From contig JAAXJB010000084.1 in the NCBI GenBank assembly GCA_012270065.1, positions 88,768 to 131,980 on the forward strand: a stretch of 43,213 nt of DNA, in the 5' to 3' direction. The notes below the pieces were generated by a model, which made no database searches, had not been told where the DNA came from, and was given only the letters and a program-made list of their open reading frames with translations. Source of the DNA: Rubripirellula sp. (GTDB lineage Bacteria > Planctomycetota > Planctomycetia > Pirellulales > Pirellulaceae). Of the stretch, positions 16,155 to 24,751 are shown in pieces. Position numbers and translations under genes: made by a program. Each line of letters opens with the position of its first letter. Positions within the stretch are counted from its first letter, which is position 1.

Positions 16155-17384
16155 ATGCGATTATTCAACCATCGTTCGAAATTCGCGACACTGCTTGTTC
16201 ATGGATGTTTCCTGCTGTCACTCGGCGTGGCATGCGCGCAGCAGCCAGTTGGCAACGGGGGCGGCACCAAAGAGCAGGTCGGTCCCAGCCAGCCAACAGA
16301 TACTCGTTCCGGCAATGGCTTGACTGCTGCTGAGACAGAGCAGGTGGTCTATTGGGTTTCCCAACTGTCAAACGACCATTACCTGCGCCGCGAGAAGGCC
16401 AGCCAGAAGTTGCGAGAGTTGGGGCCGGTTGTCATTCCGGAGCTGGTCACCGCGATGAATGGTGGAGACCTCGAGGTGATTGAACGCTCGATTGCTGTGA
16501 TTTCGGATTTCGCCATCTCACGCTCACCAGCCGAAGATGGGAATGCCTGGGATACATTGAAAAGTATCGCAGCGAACTCGGCCGGCCGTTCCGCACTGGC
16601 AGCGAAATCTGCCATGAAGGAGGTCTCGGGTGAACGTTTTGAGCAGGCGAAGATATCACTTGCCGCTGCAGGCGTGTTTGTTGGTGAAGGCGATTTTTCG
16701 ATCGCTGCGGGGCAGTTACGTAGATTTTTTGTTGAGGTAGGGCAGGATTGGAACGGCGACTTGAAAGTGCTCCGATGGTTGGAGTGGGTCACTGATATTG
16801 AAAACGTTCGTGTGACAGGTCCGGCGATACAAGGAGGCGTAATTTCCAATGTCGTAAAAATGCCTGCCTTGAAGGCCATCACCATTGCCGATTCAAAGCC
16901 TGATGCTGTAGTCGACGATGAGGTTTTCGCAGCGCTGAGTCGAATGAAACGCATTGAATCGCTTGATATCCGGTATGTCGGAGTGACCGAGCAGCAGAGC
17001 GAAATCATTTCTCGCTTGCCCCTGCGGGCTTCGCTCACGTTGATGGGAACTGGCGTCAAGTCTGAGGCCGTTGATCGAATTCGAAAGCGATTGGCTGGGC
17101 TTGAAATCCAGTATCGCCAAGGAGGGTTTTTGGGCGTCTCCTGCTACCCTGAAGATGAGACTTGTGTTGTGAACAAGGTTTACCCGGACACTGCAGCGTT
17201 CGACGCGGGACTGATGTATCGCGACGTAATCGTCGGGGCGGGAAAAGATGAAATCACCTCGTTCAGCACTTTGCAGCAGGCAGTGAATAAACATGCTGCC
17301 GGGGATGAAATTGAAATCCGGTTCCTGCGTGGCGGACAGTTATTGAAAGCCAAGGTGCGTTTGAGGCGGTTGAAGGAAAATTGA
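16155..17384 (+). CDS. Exported protein with HEAT-like region and C-terminal PDZ domain
   Basis: A 409-residue protein with a signal peptide (about residues 1-29, KFATLLVHGCFLLSLGVACA, where the Cys could also make it a lipoprotein although the lipobox is imperfect). Residues about 55-150 resemble a short HEAT-like helical region (HYLRREKASQKLRELG, then VIPELVTAMNGGDLEVIERS). A middle part at about 215-310 resembles degenerate leucine-rich repeats. Residues about 320-405 form a PDZ domain: GGFLGVSCYPEDE, VNKVYPDTAAFDAGLMYRDV and IRFLRGGQLLKAKV. PDZ domains bind peptide C-termini; no protease domain is present, so it may be a periplasmic adaptor. The ATG at 16155 lacks a good ribosome site. 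Its stop overlaps the mutY TTG start as TTGA. Confidence 0.75.
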   Translation: MRLFNHRSKFATLLVHGCFLLSLGVACAQQPVGNGGGTKEQVGPSQPTDTRSGNGLTAAETEQVVYWVSQLSNDHYLRREKASQKLRELGPVVIPELVTAMNGGDLEVIERSIAVISDFAISRSPAEDGNAWDTLKSIAANSAGRSALAAKSAMKEVSGERFEQAKISLAAAGVFVGEGDFSIAAGQLRRFFVEVGQDWNGDLKVLRWLEWVTDIENVRVTGPAIQGGVISNVVKMPALKAITIADSKPDAVVDDEVFAALSRMKRIESLDIRYVGVTEQQSEIISRLPLRASLTLMGTGVKSEAVDRIRKRLAGLEIQYRQGGFLGVSCYPEDETCVVNKVYPDTAAFDAGLMYRDVIVGAGKDEITSFSTLQQAVNKHAAGDEIEIRFLRGGQLLKAKVRLRRLKEN

Positions 17385-18580
17385 GCGGTTCACGCGGAAC
17401 GAAAAAGGCAGGCCAGATTCCGGATCATGAAGAGGTTTGGCAGCAGGCAAAATGGCGGGCGCGCGTGCGGCGTCAACTGCTCGCCTGGTTTGCCAAATGT
17501 GCCAGAGACTTGCCTTGGCGCCGAGAGTCGACGCCCTACCGGGTATGGGTCAGTGAAATCATGTGCCAGCAGACCCAGGTGGCGACGGTGTTGCCGTACT
17601 ACGAAAGGTTCATGAAGTCCTTTCCGGATATCCAGAAGCTCGCAGCAGCGGAAGAGCAGGTTTTGCTCTCGCATTGGGAGGGTTTGGGTTATTACCGCCG
17701 GGCGAAGTCACTACATGCAGCGGCCAAACTGATCGTCGCCGATCACGGTGGAAGCTTTCCACTTGAGTTTGAGGACGTTTTGGCACTGCCTGGGATCGGA
17801 CGTTATACCGCGGGAGCCATTCTTTCCATCGCTGACGGACAGCGGCAACCGATTCTGGAGGGAAACACCCAGCGGGTATTCAGTCGCTGGATTGCCTTGC
17901 GTGGGAACCCGGCCGATACGATGAACAATCGGTTGCTTTGGCAAGTTGCAGAAAAAATGCTCCCGCGCAAAGATGCTGGAACGTTCAATCAGGCTGCGAT
18001 GGAATTGGGAGCGCTGGTTTGTACTCCCAAACAACCTGATTGCAGCCGATGCCCAGTAGCGACCGCTTGTGCAGCCCATCAAGCTGGCGTGGAACTGGAA
18101 ATACCAGGCAAAGTGACAAAAGTCAGTTATGAAGACCGGACCGAGTTCGCTCTGGTGATTCGTCAGCCGCTGGTCGATGTTGGTACTGCAAAAAACCGCG
18201 GCAATCGGGCGCAGAAATTCACACCTCGATTTCTGGTTCGTCCTCTGCCCGAGGGTGGTCGTTGGGCGGGGCTCTGGGACTTCCCGAGAACAACTCAAGT
18301 TTCGTATCGTGATGTTGTTGAAGCAACCAAACAGCTTTCTGCCGAAGTTGGCGTGAATCTTGTTTCCGGTATGCGGTTAACTACGATCAAGCATGCTGTG
18401 ACCAAGTACCGCATCTCACTGCATGTCCATGATGCCAGCCCGATGGAAGGTGGCTTAGAACCGGGAAAGCCGTGGAAATACGCCTCTTTGGCGGAATTAT
18501 CAAAGATGCCGATGAGCGTCACGGGACGGAAGATTGTGCAAATCCTGGCTGACGACCAGCAGTTGCGTTTGCCGATCTAG
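17381..18580 (+). CDS. mutY: A/G-specific adenine DNA glycosylase
   Basis: MutY removes adenine mispaired with 8-oxoguanine. The 399-residue protein has the HhH-GPD fold: WVSEIMCQQTQV with the catalytic Glu at residue 59, the helix-hairpin-helix LPGIGRYTAGAILS, and a [4Fe-4S] cluster with C214-x6-C221-x2-C224-x5-C230. A C-terminal NUDIX-like 8-oxoG recognition domain (about 250-395) includes GGRWAGLWDFPR and the TIKHAVTKYRI segment. The usual catalytic Asp in PILDGNVKR is Glu160 here (PILEGNTQR). The start is a TTG overlapping the upstream stop by four bases; AAGGA lies just upstream inside the preceding gene, so coupled translation is likely. The gene shares a transcript with an exported PDZ protein, an unexpected partner. 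Confidence 0.93.
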   Translation: MSGSRGTKKAGQIPDHEEVWQQAKWRARVRRQLLAWFAKCARDLPWRRESTPYRVWVSEIMCQQTQVATVLPYYERFMKSFPDIQKLAAAEEQVLLSHWEGLGYYRRAKSLHAAAKLIVADHGGSFPLEFEDVLALPGIGRYTAGAILSIADGQRQPILEGNTQRVFSRWIALRGNPADTMNNRLLWQVAEKMLPRKDAGTFNQAAMELGALVCTPKQPDCSRCPVATACAAHQAGVELEIPGKVTKVSYEDRTEFALVIRQPLVDVGTAKNRGNRAQKFTPRFLVRPLPEGGRWAGLWDFPRTTQVSYRDVVEATKQLSAEVGVNLVSGMRLTTIKHAVTKYRISLHVHDASPMEGGLEPGKPWKYASLAELSKMPMSVTGRKIVQILADDQQLRLPI

Positions 18581-18604
18581 TTCCAGACCGCGTGTTTCTT
18601 CGAC

Positions 18605-18610
18605 TATAAT
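18605..18610 (+). promoter_or_regulatory. Candidate -10 element upstream of the cytochrome c peroxidase gene
   Basis: A perfect TATAAT lies 95 bases upstream of the peroxidase start, in the 125-base gap after mutY. The sequence 17-18 bases further upstream (near 18581-18587, TTCCAGA) is only a weak -35. It is a plausible sigma-70-type promoter, but only from the -10 match. Confidence 0.4.
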
Positions 18611-18705
18611 CCTGAAGTTCCCGTCCAGCGACTCATTGAGGCTGTACCATTTCGTTTCCATGTGATCCGAACTCATTTTGCGTGTGCGTTTGAAGAGAGT
18701 GAATT

Positions 18706-19938
18706 ATGAAATCGATTTTGACTTTGTCACTGATGGCATTTGCAATGCTGGGCACCCCGGCATTCGCCGTTTCGCCCGCTGGGGAGTCCGAGGAGGTCGT
18801 CTTGGGTGATCCGTCTTTGACTGCGGGAGTTCCCGGAGTGGGGTTGCTTACCGAGGCAGTGCTTGATGCCTGGCTTAAAAATCCCGCGAATCACAAGGTG
18901 CTCGATGTTCGGTTGCCTGCTGGCTTGGATGCTGCTCAAGCGAACGTTTACATTCCGGCGGATAACCCGATGACTCGAGCGAAGATCGAGTTGGGTCGGC
19001 AGTTGTATTTTGACGAGCGACTTTCGTCGGACAACACAATTTCATGTGCTTCGTGCCATGATCCGCTGCAGGGGTACGGAGCGGAAACTGCTTTTGGAAT
19101 TGGCGTGCGTGGTCAGCAAGGTGGACGGAATTCACCTATCTCCTACAACAGAATCCTCAGCAAGAGTCAGTTCTGGGACGGCAGAGCTGGGTCGTTGGAA
19201 GAGCAGGCTGTTGGTCCGGTTGCGAACCCCATCGAAATGGGCAACACGCATGCCGCATGTGTAGAGACGCTGAAAAGCATTCCCGGCTACAAGAAACAAT
19301 TTGACGTGATCTTCAGCGATGGGGTAACGATCGACAACGTCGGCAAGGCAATCGCTACTTTCGAGAGAGCGTTGGTGACAGGACCTGCGCCTTCGGACGC
19401 ATACGATGCTGTGAAAAAGTTCGAAAAAGTGTTTGCTGATGACCTTGAGTACCTTGATGAAGAGCCCGAGCTGAAAGCGAAGTATACAAAGCTTAAGAAA
19501 GCCGCGGCCGATCTGCCCATGAGTGAGTCTGCCCAACGGGGAATGATTCTGTTTTCCGGCAAAGCAAATTGCTCAGCCTGTCATGCAGGTGCCAATTTCA
19601 CAGACGAGCAGTATCACAACATCGGAGTTGGAATGGCTGCCGCCAAGCCGGATCTCGGTAGGTACGAGGTAACGAAAGACAAGAAGGACTGGGGGGCGTT
19701 CAAGACACCTACGCTCCGCAATGTTGCGATGTCACCTCCGTACATGCATGACGGTAGTCAGCAGACTCTTGAAGAAGTCGTCGACTGGTACGACAAGGGT
19801 GGCCACAAGAATTCCGGTTTGAGCGACAAAATGAAGGTGCTCAATCTGACGGATCAGGAGAAGGCTGATCTGGTGGCTTACATGATCGAGGGTTTGACCG
19901 GGGAGTTTCCTGTGGTGAAGCAGGGGCGGCTTCCGTGA
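18706..19938 (+). CDS. Di-haem cytochrome c peroxidase (MauG/CcpA family), exported
   Basis: A 410-residue protein with a signal peptide (LTLSLMAFAMLGTPAFA, cleavage near residue 22) and two CxxCH motifs: CASCHDP in the N-terminal domain and CSACHAG in the C-terminal domain. Further family signs are LGRQLYFDERLSSDNTISC, the SQFWDGRAGSLEEQA segment, NPIEMGNTHA, LRNVAMSPPYMHDGS and YHNIGVG. Enzymes of this family reduce H2O2 in the periplasm or, in the MauG branch, oxidise protein residues. The motif set fits the peroxidase branch, but activity is inferred. GAGAG about 7 bases upstream supports the ATG. Only 11 bases separate its stop from that of the convergent nnrE gene; its likely terminator lies inside nnrE at 20019-20054. 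Confidence 0.92.
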   Translation: MKSILTLSLMAFAMLGTPAFAVSPAGESEEVVLGDPSLTAGVPGVGLLTEAVLDAWLKNPANHKVLDVRLPAGLDAAQANVYIPADNPMTRAKIELGRQLYFDERLSSDNTISCASCHDPLQGYGAETAFGIGVRGQQGGRNSPISYNRILSKSQFWDGRAGSLEEQAVGPVANPIEMGNTHAACVETLKSIPGYKKQFDVIFSDGVTIDNVGKAIATFERALVTGPAPSDAYDAVKKFEKVFADDLEYLDEEPELKAKYTKLKKAAADLPMSESAQRGMILFSGKANCSACHAGANFTDEQYHNIGVGMAAAKPDLGRYEVTKDKKDWGAFKTPTLRNVAMSPPYMHDGSQQTLEEVVDWYDKGGHKNSGLSDKMKVLNLTDQEKADLVAYMIEGLTGEFPVVKQGRLP

Positions 19939-19949
19939 GCAGCGGTGAG

Positions 19950-20642
19950 TCACTGAATCGCTTCGTCTGACTGAAACGTGGCAAGCAATTTTGCTGGTAC
20001 CCCGATACATACTTCGTGAACAACGCCGACATATTTGTCGGCGTTGTTTTTTTTGAAACCTGCCTTTTCGGCAACAAATGTGATGGTGTGATCTGCAGTG
20101 AACGTGGGAGTTGAGGCACGGCCAGTGTCGCAGTCGAGCCCGGTGGGTATATCGATTGCAATCCGTAATCCGGAATGTAAGTTGGCGATTTCCACCAAGT
20201 CGTGATAGCGGCCGCGAAGTTGCCCTCTTGATCCCGTACCAAGCAATGCATCCACGACCGTCACCGTCTGTCTTCCAAGTTCCGGCGCCGCGAGTGATTC
20301 TGACTCCGATTCAATACTCAAGATCGGGATTTCTGCTCTCTCGGCAACGATCGCATTAATTCTGGCATCGCCCTTGAGTCGGCTTATTGGAACAGTGCTG
20401 ATGATACTGACACTTCGCCCCATGAGTTGAAGGTGTCTTGCAATCACGTAGCCATCCCCGCCGTTGTTTCCACCGCCGCAGAGGATCTCAATGGGGCCTG
20501 GTGGAGAAAGTTGATTCACAAGAATTGCGGCGCGAGAGCCGGCATTTTCCATCAGCACAACACCCGGTATTCCGTATTCGGCGATTGCGGTTTTGTCGAT
20601 GGCCCGGACTTGATTTCGTGTCAGTGCTGGAAGCTTTCTCAT
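19950..20642 (-). CDS. nnrE: NAD(P)H-hydrate epimerase
   Basis: The epimerase converts R-NAD(P)HX to the S form as part of repair of damaged reduced nicotinamides. The 230-residue protein is a YjeF N-terminal domain: LTRNQVRAIDKTAIAEYGIP, LMENAG, CGGGNNGGDGYVIARHL (the GNNGGDG loop), VVDALLGTG and AIDIPTGLDCDTG. The C-terminal ADP-dependent dehydratase domain found in many bifunctional fusions is absent, so the dehydratase must be elsewhere. The ATG at 20642 is chosen because the family sequence begins there; the frame is open to 20786 but that extension looks random. The 3' part of the gene contains a perfect 13-bp inverted repeat, described separately. Confidence 0.92.
   Translation of the reverse strand: MRKLPALTRNQVRAIDKTAIAEYGIPGVVLMENAGSRAAILVNQLSPPGPIEILCGGGNNGGDGYVIARHLQLMGRSVSIISTVPISRLKGDARINAIVAERAEIPILSIESESESLAAPELGRQTVTVVDALLGTGSRGQLRGRYHDLVEIANLHSGLRIAIDIPTGLDCDTGRASTPTFTADHTITFVAEKAGFKKNNADKYVGVVHEVCIGVPAKLLATFQSDEAIQ
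20019..20054 (+). terminator. Intrinsic terminator for the peroxidase gene, inside the nnrE reading frame
   Basis: Arms AACAACGCCGACA (20019-20031) and TGTCGGCGTTGTT (20036-20048) pair perfectly over 13 bases around the loop TATT; the second arm runs into six more T bases (20049-20054). This is a strong Rho-independent terminator on the plus strand, 80 bases past the peroxidase stop. On the minus strand the A-run precedes the hairpin and no T-run follows, so it should not stop nnrE transcription. The same DNA codes for the KKNNADKYVGVVH segment of nnrE. Confidence 0.85.
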
Positions 20643-21255
20643 TTTTTTATCCGAATCAGGGGCATTCACGCGGCACAGGGAAGATCGCCTTGGCCAGGCT
20701 TCAGTGAGGACCGATGCTCGTTCGCAGCGAGTATGTCGCGGAATGGTTGTGTGATTTAATTGTGATCGGTGGCTGTTGGAATGCACCTCAGCAACTCATC
20801 ATCCGGCTCTGATGCTGGGTTAGCTATTTGATTGTGTCTGCCCGAGCCTGATTTCCTCGCACCAGCGTGTTTCTGACTTTCGGCGGGGCCAATGTCGAGT
20901 TTTTGTGGTCTCGTGGCCTGATCTGTCGGGCAAACGTATCAAGCCAATTGTGTTGAGCGTGCTGTCACATGCTGGCACTTGTCGTAACTGCATACTTTCA
21001 GGGAAACCAGCTTTCTTCTGGCCGCCCTGTGAGTCTAGGGGACACAGGTACGTCCACCAACGGTGCCGCTGGTCAGTTACGTTGAAAGGTAGCTTTTTGA
21101 CCAGTGAGACTCGATACTGCTTGTGCGCGAACCACGTGGGGGGAAGCAGATCCTGTCGCTTCCCGATATGATGCGGGTGTGCTGGATATGATGTTACGTT
21201 GGTTTCATAGACGACTTGTCCGCGTAGGTGGGCTTGACGAACGTTTCCTTCTGCT
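20643..21255. other. Intergenic region between nnrE and the membrane-anchored protein gene
   Basis: About 610 bases between divergent genes. Frames on both strands (20820-21518 minus, 20905-21171 plus, 21104-21418 plus) have random-looking composition and no ribosome sites. An inverted repeat CTGGTCA (21069-21075) and TGACCAG (21098-21104) is present, spaced by 22 bases. I see no RNA gene that I can name. Confidence 0.35.
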
Positions 21256-21774
21256 ATGCCGAACTCAATGCCAAATTCAAGCGAATCAGTTGAACAAGCC
21301 GAGACGGGTCCCGTGGGGCCACCTCGATTGCATCTGTCTCGACGGGGTTTGTGCATTTGTCTGGCGTCCATGGTGTTTGCCGGAATATCGGTGTACGCGA
21401 TGTTTCCTGAGAGTGTAGGTGGGCCGCCCCTGCCTGTAAGCGTGGAACTGTCAAAGACGCCCATGCCAACCGCTGACGGTACGGGCAGTTTGTTGACAGA
21501 AACGATCGTTTTGACCAACTTGACGGATCACGCCATTCCTCGTTTCTCCATCGAGATCAACGGTCAATATCTTCTGTTTCGGCAGACGCCACTTGGCAAA
21601 AAAGAACGTTTGGAATTACCACAACGGGTCTTTACTGACAAGCGCAGCAATCATCGCTTCAATCCGGTCAAGTACCCGGTCGAGGAAGTGGTGTTGACCG
21701 GGCAATTGCCAAGTGGCGCCCGGGGAGTCACTCGCTTCCTTTTCGAGGACGGATTGGTTGTTGGTGCTGACTAG
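21256..21774 (+). CDS. Hypothetical membrane-anchored protein
   Basis: A 172-residue protein of unknown family. A polar N-terminus of about 30 residues is followed by one hydrophobic helix (about 32-50, around LCICLASMVFAGISVYAM), then about 120 residues of probable beta structure with alternating polar and hydrophobic residues, such as TETIVLTNLTDHAIPRFSIEI and VEEVVLTGQLPSGARGV. The arrangement suggests a signal anchor with a small extracytoplasmic beta-sandwich; this is inference. The ATG at 21256 has no obvious Shine-Dalgarno site and the ATG at 21268 is an alternative. It lies 157 bases before the S9 peptidase gene on the same strand; whether they are cotranscribed is unclear. Confidence 0.6.
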   Translation: MPNSMPNSSESVEQAETGPVGPPRLHLSRRGLCICLASMVFAGISVYAMFPESVGGPPLPVSVELSKTPMPTADGTGSLLTETIVLTNLTDHAIPRFSIEINGQYLLFRQTPLGKKERLELPQRVFTDKRSNHRFNPVKYPVEEVVLTGQLPSGARGVTRFLFEDGLVVGAD

Positions 21775-21931
21775 ATATCGGGATTTGCAGTGCTGACAAA
21801 AAACTGAGTGGCATGGTCACGGTTGGCGTTGGTGGACATCCGGCATCGATGGATTTTCTGATCCAGTCGTGGACCTGATGCAATTTGGTTTTGACGAGTC
21901 GTAACAAGTTTATTTTCCAGAGGACAAAGGA

Positions 21932-24532
21932 ATGCTTGCGTTCGTTTTGTACACGCGCTTAAATTGCTTCATTCGCATTTTGCCTTTGAGTTGCTTGATT
22001 TTGCTTTGCTCTGTGCCTCCTGTCGCGGGGCAAGGTCGTGATCGTGATTACGAGAGGTCGCGAACCTATTCCGCAAGAACGCGAAATTTGGTTTTTCGTC
22101 AGAATGTGAAACCGAATTGGTTCGATGAAAACCGGAAATTCTGGTACCGCGTGCAAACTGGTAGTGATGTTCACGAGTATGTTCTGGTTGATGCCGAGGA
22201 AGGAAAGCGTTCACTTGTTTTCGATCATGACCGAGTGAGCGAGTTGCTTTCCCGTGAGTTGAAACGCAAACTTGACGTGCGGAAACTGAAATTAGTCGAT
22301 TTCAGTATCGCGCCAGATGTCAAAGAATGCAGTTTCCGGTATGCCGGTCAGAATTGGACGCTTCGTCTTCCAGAACAGGATCTGGTTTCTGCGATTCCGG
22401 CAGGTGATACAGGAAAGCGAGTGGGGTTGCCCGCGCGTCCCAGAGTCGTTCGTAGCAGTAACCGGGGAGAAAGGACGCCCATCCGTTTTGAGAATCGGCT
22501 CGACAAAGTCCTGCAGATTCACTGGGTGATGGCGAATGGTGAGTTGCGAAAATATGGCTCGGTTCAGCCTGGTGGCGACTCTGAAATTTCTACCTTTGCG
22601 GGCGATGCCTGGTTGCTGATTGATGCCGATGGGCGGAAGGTCGCAGCGTTTGTAGCCGATCTTGATGAAGAGTTGGCAATTATTGATGAAACCACGAAAC
22701 GCCCGCAGGAAAATGTAAAACCATCGTTGAAAAAACCATCCAATTCAGACAAAGGAGTGTCAACAAGGCCAAAGCGTTTCAGCGGTCCTAACCGTTCGCC
22801 GGATCAGAAATGGTCCGTGACGATGCGTGACGCAGATGTTTGGTTGAAGAACCTCGATACAGGTAATGAACAAAGGCTGACGGAAGACGGGAATCCGGAG
22901 AAAATCTATCAGGGAAGAGTTTGGTGGTCGCCTGATTCAAAGCACTTTGTTGTCATGCAGACAAAGCCGGGCACGAAGAGGAAGATTCACCTGATTGAAT
23001 CAGCACCAAGTGATTCGATTCATGCAAAGCTGCTAACCATGACTTACGTGAAGCCGGGTGATCCCATTGATCAGGAACGCCCTGTGCTGTTTTCGATAAA
23101 AGAGGAGTGGAAGGCCCGGTTGGTTGATAACGCTGATTTTCCAAATCCGTACAGTACCCGTGACTTGGTTTGGAAACCGGATAGCCAGTCGTTCTCGTTT
23201 CTTCATAACCAACGTGGTCATCAGCGGTATTCGCTGGTGACGGTCGATGCTGCCTCAGCCAAAGCATCGCTGACCATCGATGAAAAATCGGAAACATTCA
23301 TTTGCTACTCCAGTAAGTTCTATTTCCGTCGTTTGGAAAGTGCGAATGAGCTTGTCTGGATGAGTGAACGTTCAGGCTGGAACCATCTTTACTTGCTGGA
23401 TGGTGATACTGGTGCGGTCAAGCGTCCAATAACAAAGGGCGACTGGGTAGTGCGGAAAGTCGTTCGTCTGGATCCGGTTGCCCGGGAAATGGAGCTGGAG
23501 GTCTCGGGCTTGGATGCCGGGCAGGACCCCTATCACCGTCATCTCATCCGTGTCGATATTGATACAGGAGAAATGATCAGATTGACGGCCGGGGATGGAG
23601 ATCATACGTGGGAATACTCACCTGACCGCCGGTTTTTGCTTGATCGTTTTTCACGTGTCGACATGCCCTCAGTGACCATTCTTCGGGATGCTACAACGGG
23701 GCGTGAGAAATGCACGCTGGAACGAGGTGACATGAGCAGTCTGCTGGATACCGGCTGGCGACCTCCGGAGAGGTTTGTCGCCAAGGGGAGAGATGGCAAG
23801 ACGGATATCCATGGGATCATTGTCCGTCCCACCAACTTTGATCCAGATAAAAAGTATCCGGTGCTTGAGCAGATTTACGCTGGGCCTCACTCTTCTTTTG
23901 TTCCCAAATCATTCGGTCTGCAAACATCACTTTATTCGATGGCAGAGTTGGGATTCATTGTGGTCAAGATGGACGGAATGGGAACAAGCAATCGCAGCAA
24001 AGCTTTTCACGATGTCTGCTGGAAGAATCTTGGAGACAGTGGTTTTCCCGATCGAATTGCGTGGATTCGGGCTGCAGCCGAGGATCGCCCGGAAATGAAT
24101 CTTGAGCGTGTGGGGATCTGGGGAGGATCTGCCGGTGGCCAGAGTGCGATGCGGGCTCTTCTGGCACATGGTGATTTCTACCACGCTGCCGTGGCAGATT
24201 GTGGTTGTCACGACAATCGTGTCGATAAGATCTGGTGGAATGAACAGTGGATGGGATGGCCGATCGGGCCGCATTATGAAGAACAGTCAAATGTGACGCA
24301 GGCACATCGCCTTCAAGGTGACTTGATGCTCATCTGGGGTGAACTGGATCGAAATGTTGATCCAGCGAGTACGATGCAGGTGGTAAATGCTCTCATCAAG
24401 GCAAACAAGGATTTTGTGCAGCTGATCGTCCCTGGTGTTGGCCATGGTGCCGCAGGACATCCCTACGCACGTCGACGCCAGGCAGATTTCTTCGTCAGAA
24501 AGTTGTGGGGCCGTGAACCACGCTCCGAATAA
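21932..24532 (+). CDS. Exported S9 family (dipeptidyl peptidase IV-like) serine peptidase
   Basis: An 866-residue prolyl oligopeptidase-type enzyme. A signal peptide (about residues 1-34) is followed by a region with no clear match (35-270), a beta-propeller of the DPP IV N-terminal type (about 280-590; PDQKWSVTMRDADVWLKN, then VWWSPDSKHFVVMQ) and a C-terminal alpha/beta-hydrolase. The catalytic triad is readable: Ser733 in WGGSAGG, Asp806 in GELDRNV and His838 in VGHGAAG. The nucleophile elbow GGSAG replaces the common GWSYG. It probably cleaves peptides in the periplasm. AGGACAAAGGA just upstream of the ATG is a good ribosome site. The low-complexity Lys/Ser/Pro stretch at about 250-280 looks like a linker. 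Confidence 0.92.
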   Translation: MLAFVLYTRLNCFIRILPLSCLILLCSVPPVAGQGRDRDYERSRTYSARTRNLVFRQNVKPNWFDENRKFWYRVQTGSDVHEYVLVDAEEGKRSLVFDHDRVSELLSRELKRKLDVRKLKLVDFSIAPDVKECSFRYAGQNWTLRLPEQDLVSAIPAGDTGKRVGLPARPRVVRSSNRGERTPIRFENRLDKVLQIHWVMANGELRKYGSVQPGGDSEISTFAGDAWLLIDADGRKVAAFVADLDEELAIIDETTKRPQENVKPSLKKPSNSDKGVSTRPKRFSGPNRSPDQKWSVTMRDADVWLKNLDTGNEQRLTEDGNPEKIYQGRVWWSPDSKHFVVMQTKPGTKRKIHLIESAPSDSIHAKLLTMTYVKPGDPIDQERPVLFSIKEEWKARLVDNADFPNPYSTRDLVWKPDSQSFSFLHNQRGHQRYSLVTVDAASAKASLTIDEKSETFICYSSKFYFRRLESANELVWMSERSGWNHLYLLDGDTGAVKRPITKGDWVVRKVVRLDPVAREMELEVSGLDAGQDPYHRHLIRVDIDTGEMIRLTAGDGDHTWEYSPDRRFLLDRFSRVDMPSVTILRDATTGREKCTLERGDMSSLLDTGWRPPERFVAKGRDGKTDIHGIIVRPTNFDPDKKYPVLEQIYAGPHSSFVPKSFGLQTSLYSMAELGFIVVKMDGMGTSNRSKAFHDVCWKNLGDSGFPDRIAWIRAAAEDRPEMNLERVGIWGGSAGGQSAMRALLAHGDFYHAAVADCGCHDNRVDKIWWNEQWMGWPIGPHYEEQSNVTQAHRLQGDLMLIWGELDRNVDPASTMQVVNALIKANKDFVQLIVPGVGHGAAGHPYARRRQADFFVRKLWGREPRSE

Positions 24533-24655
24533 TTCAGGGCACCATTTGCCTCCGCGGTCAACGTGATGCGGGGAAACAAGTGTTACGTCTGGCGGATTTG
24601 CTGGTGTGTGTCTTGTTCTGGTTCACAGTGTCCCCCCAGAGATGGATAAGAGCCG

Positions 24656-24751
24656 AGATCGAAAAGATCAGAGAAGGAAAAGTTCAGAGAAGGAAACGAT
24701 CCGAAAAGGAAAAGATCCGAGAAGGAATAATTCAGAGAAGGAAAAATTCAT
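24656..24751 (+). repeat. Six tandem 16-bp units, most with a Shine-Dalgarno core, ending at the DUF952 start
   Basis: Six consecutive units of exactly 16 bases start at 24656, 24672, 24688, 24704, 24720 and 24736. Typical units are AGAAGGAAAAGTTCAG, AGAAGGAAACGATCCG and AGAAGGAATAATTCAG. Five carry AAGGA, the first a degenerate form. The last unit, AGAAGGAAAAATTCAT, runs into the DUF952 ATG at 24750, so its AAGGA is the gene's ribosome-binding site. The array is purine-rich and unlike the surrounding DNA. Because 16 is not a multiple of three, it is unlikely to be conserved as coding repeat. Confidence 0.9.

Noticed and set aside
15605-16168. 187-codon minus-strand frame in the gap after oadA
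   Set aside because: Long, but without hydrophobic core pattern, motif or ribosome site; overlaps the start of the PDZ gene on the other strand.
20820-21518. 232-codon minus-strand frame
   Set aside because: Half of it is antisense to the membrane-anchored protein gene; composition is atypical of protein.
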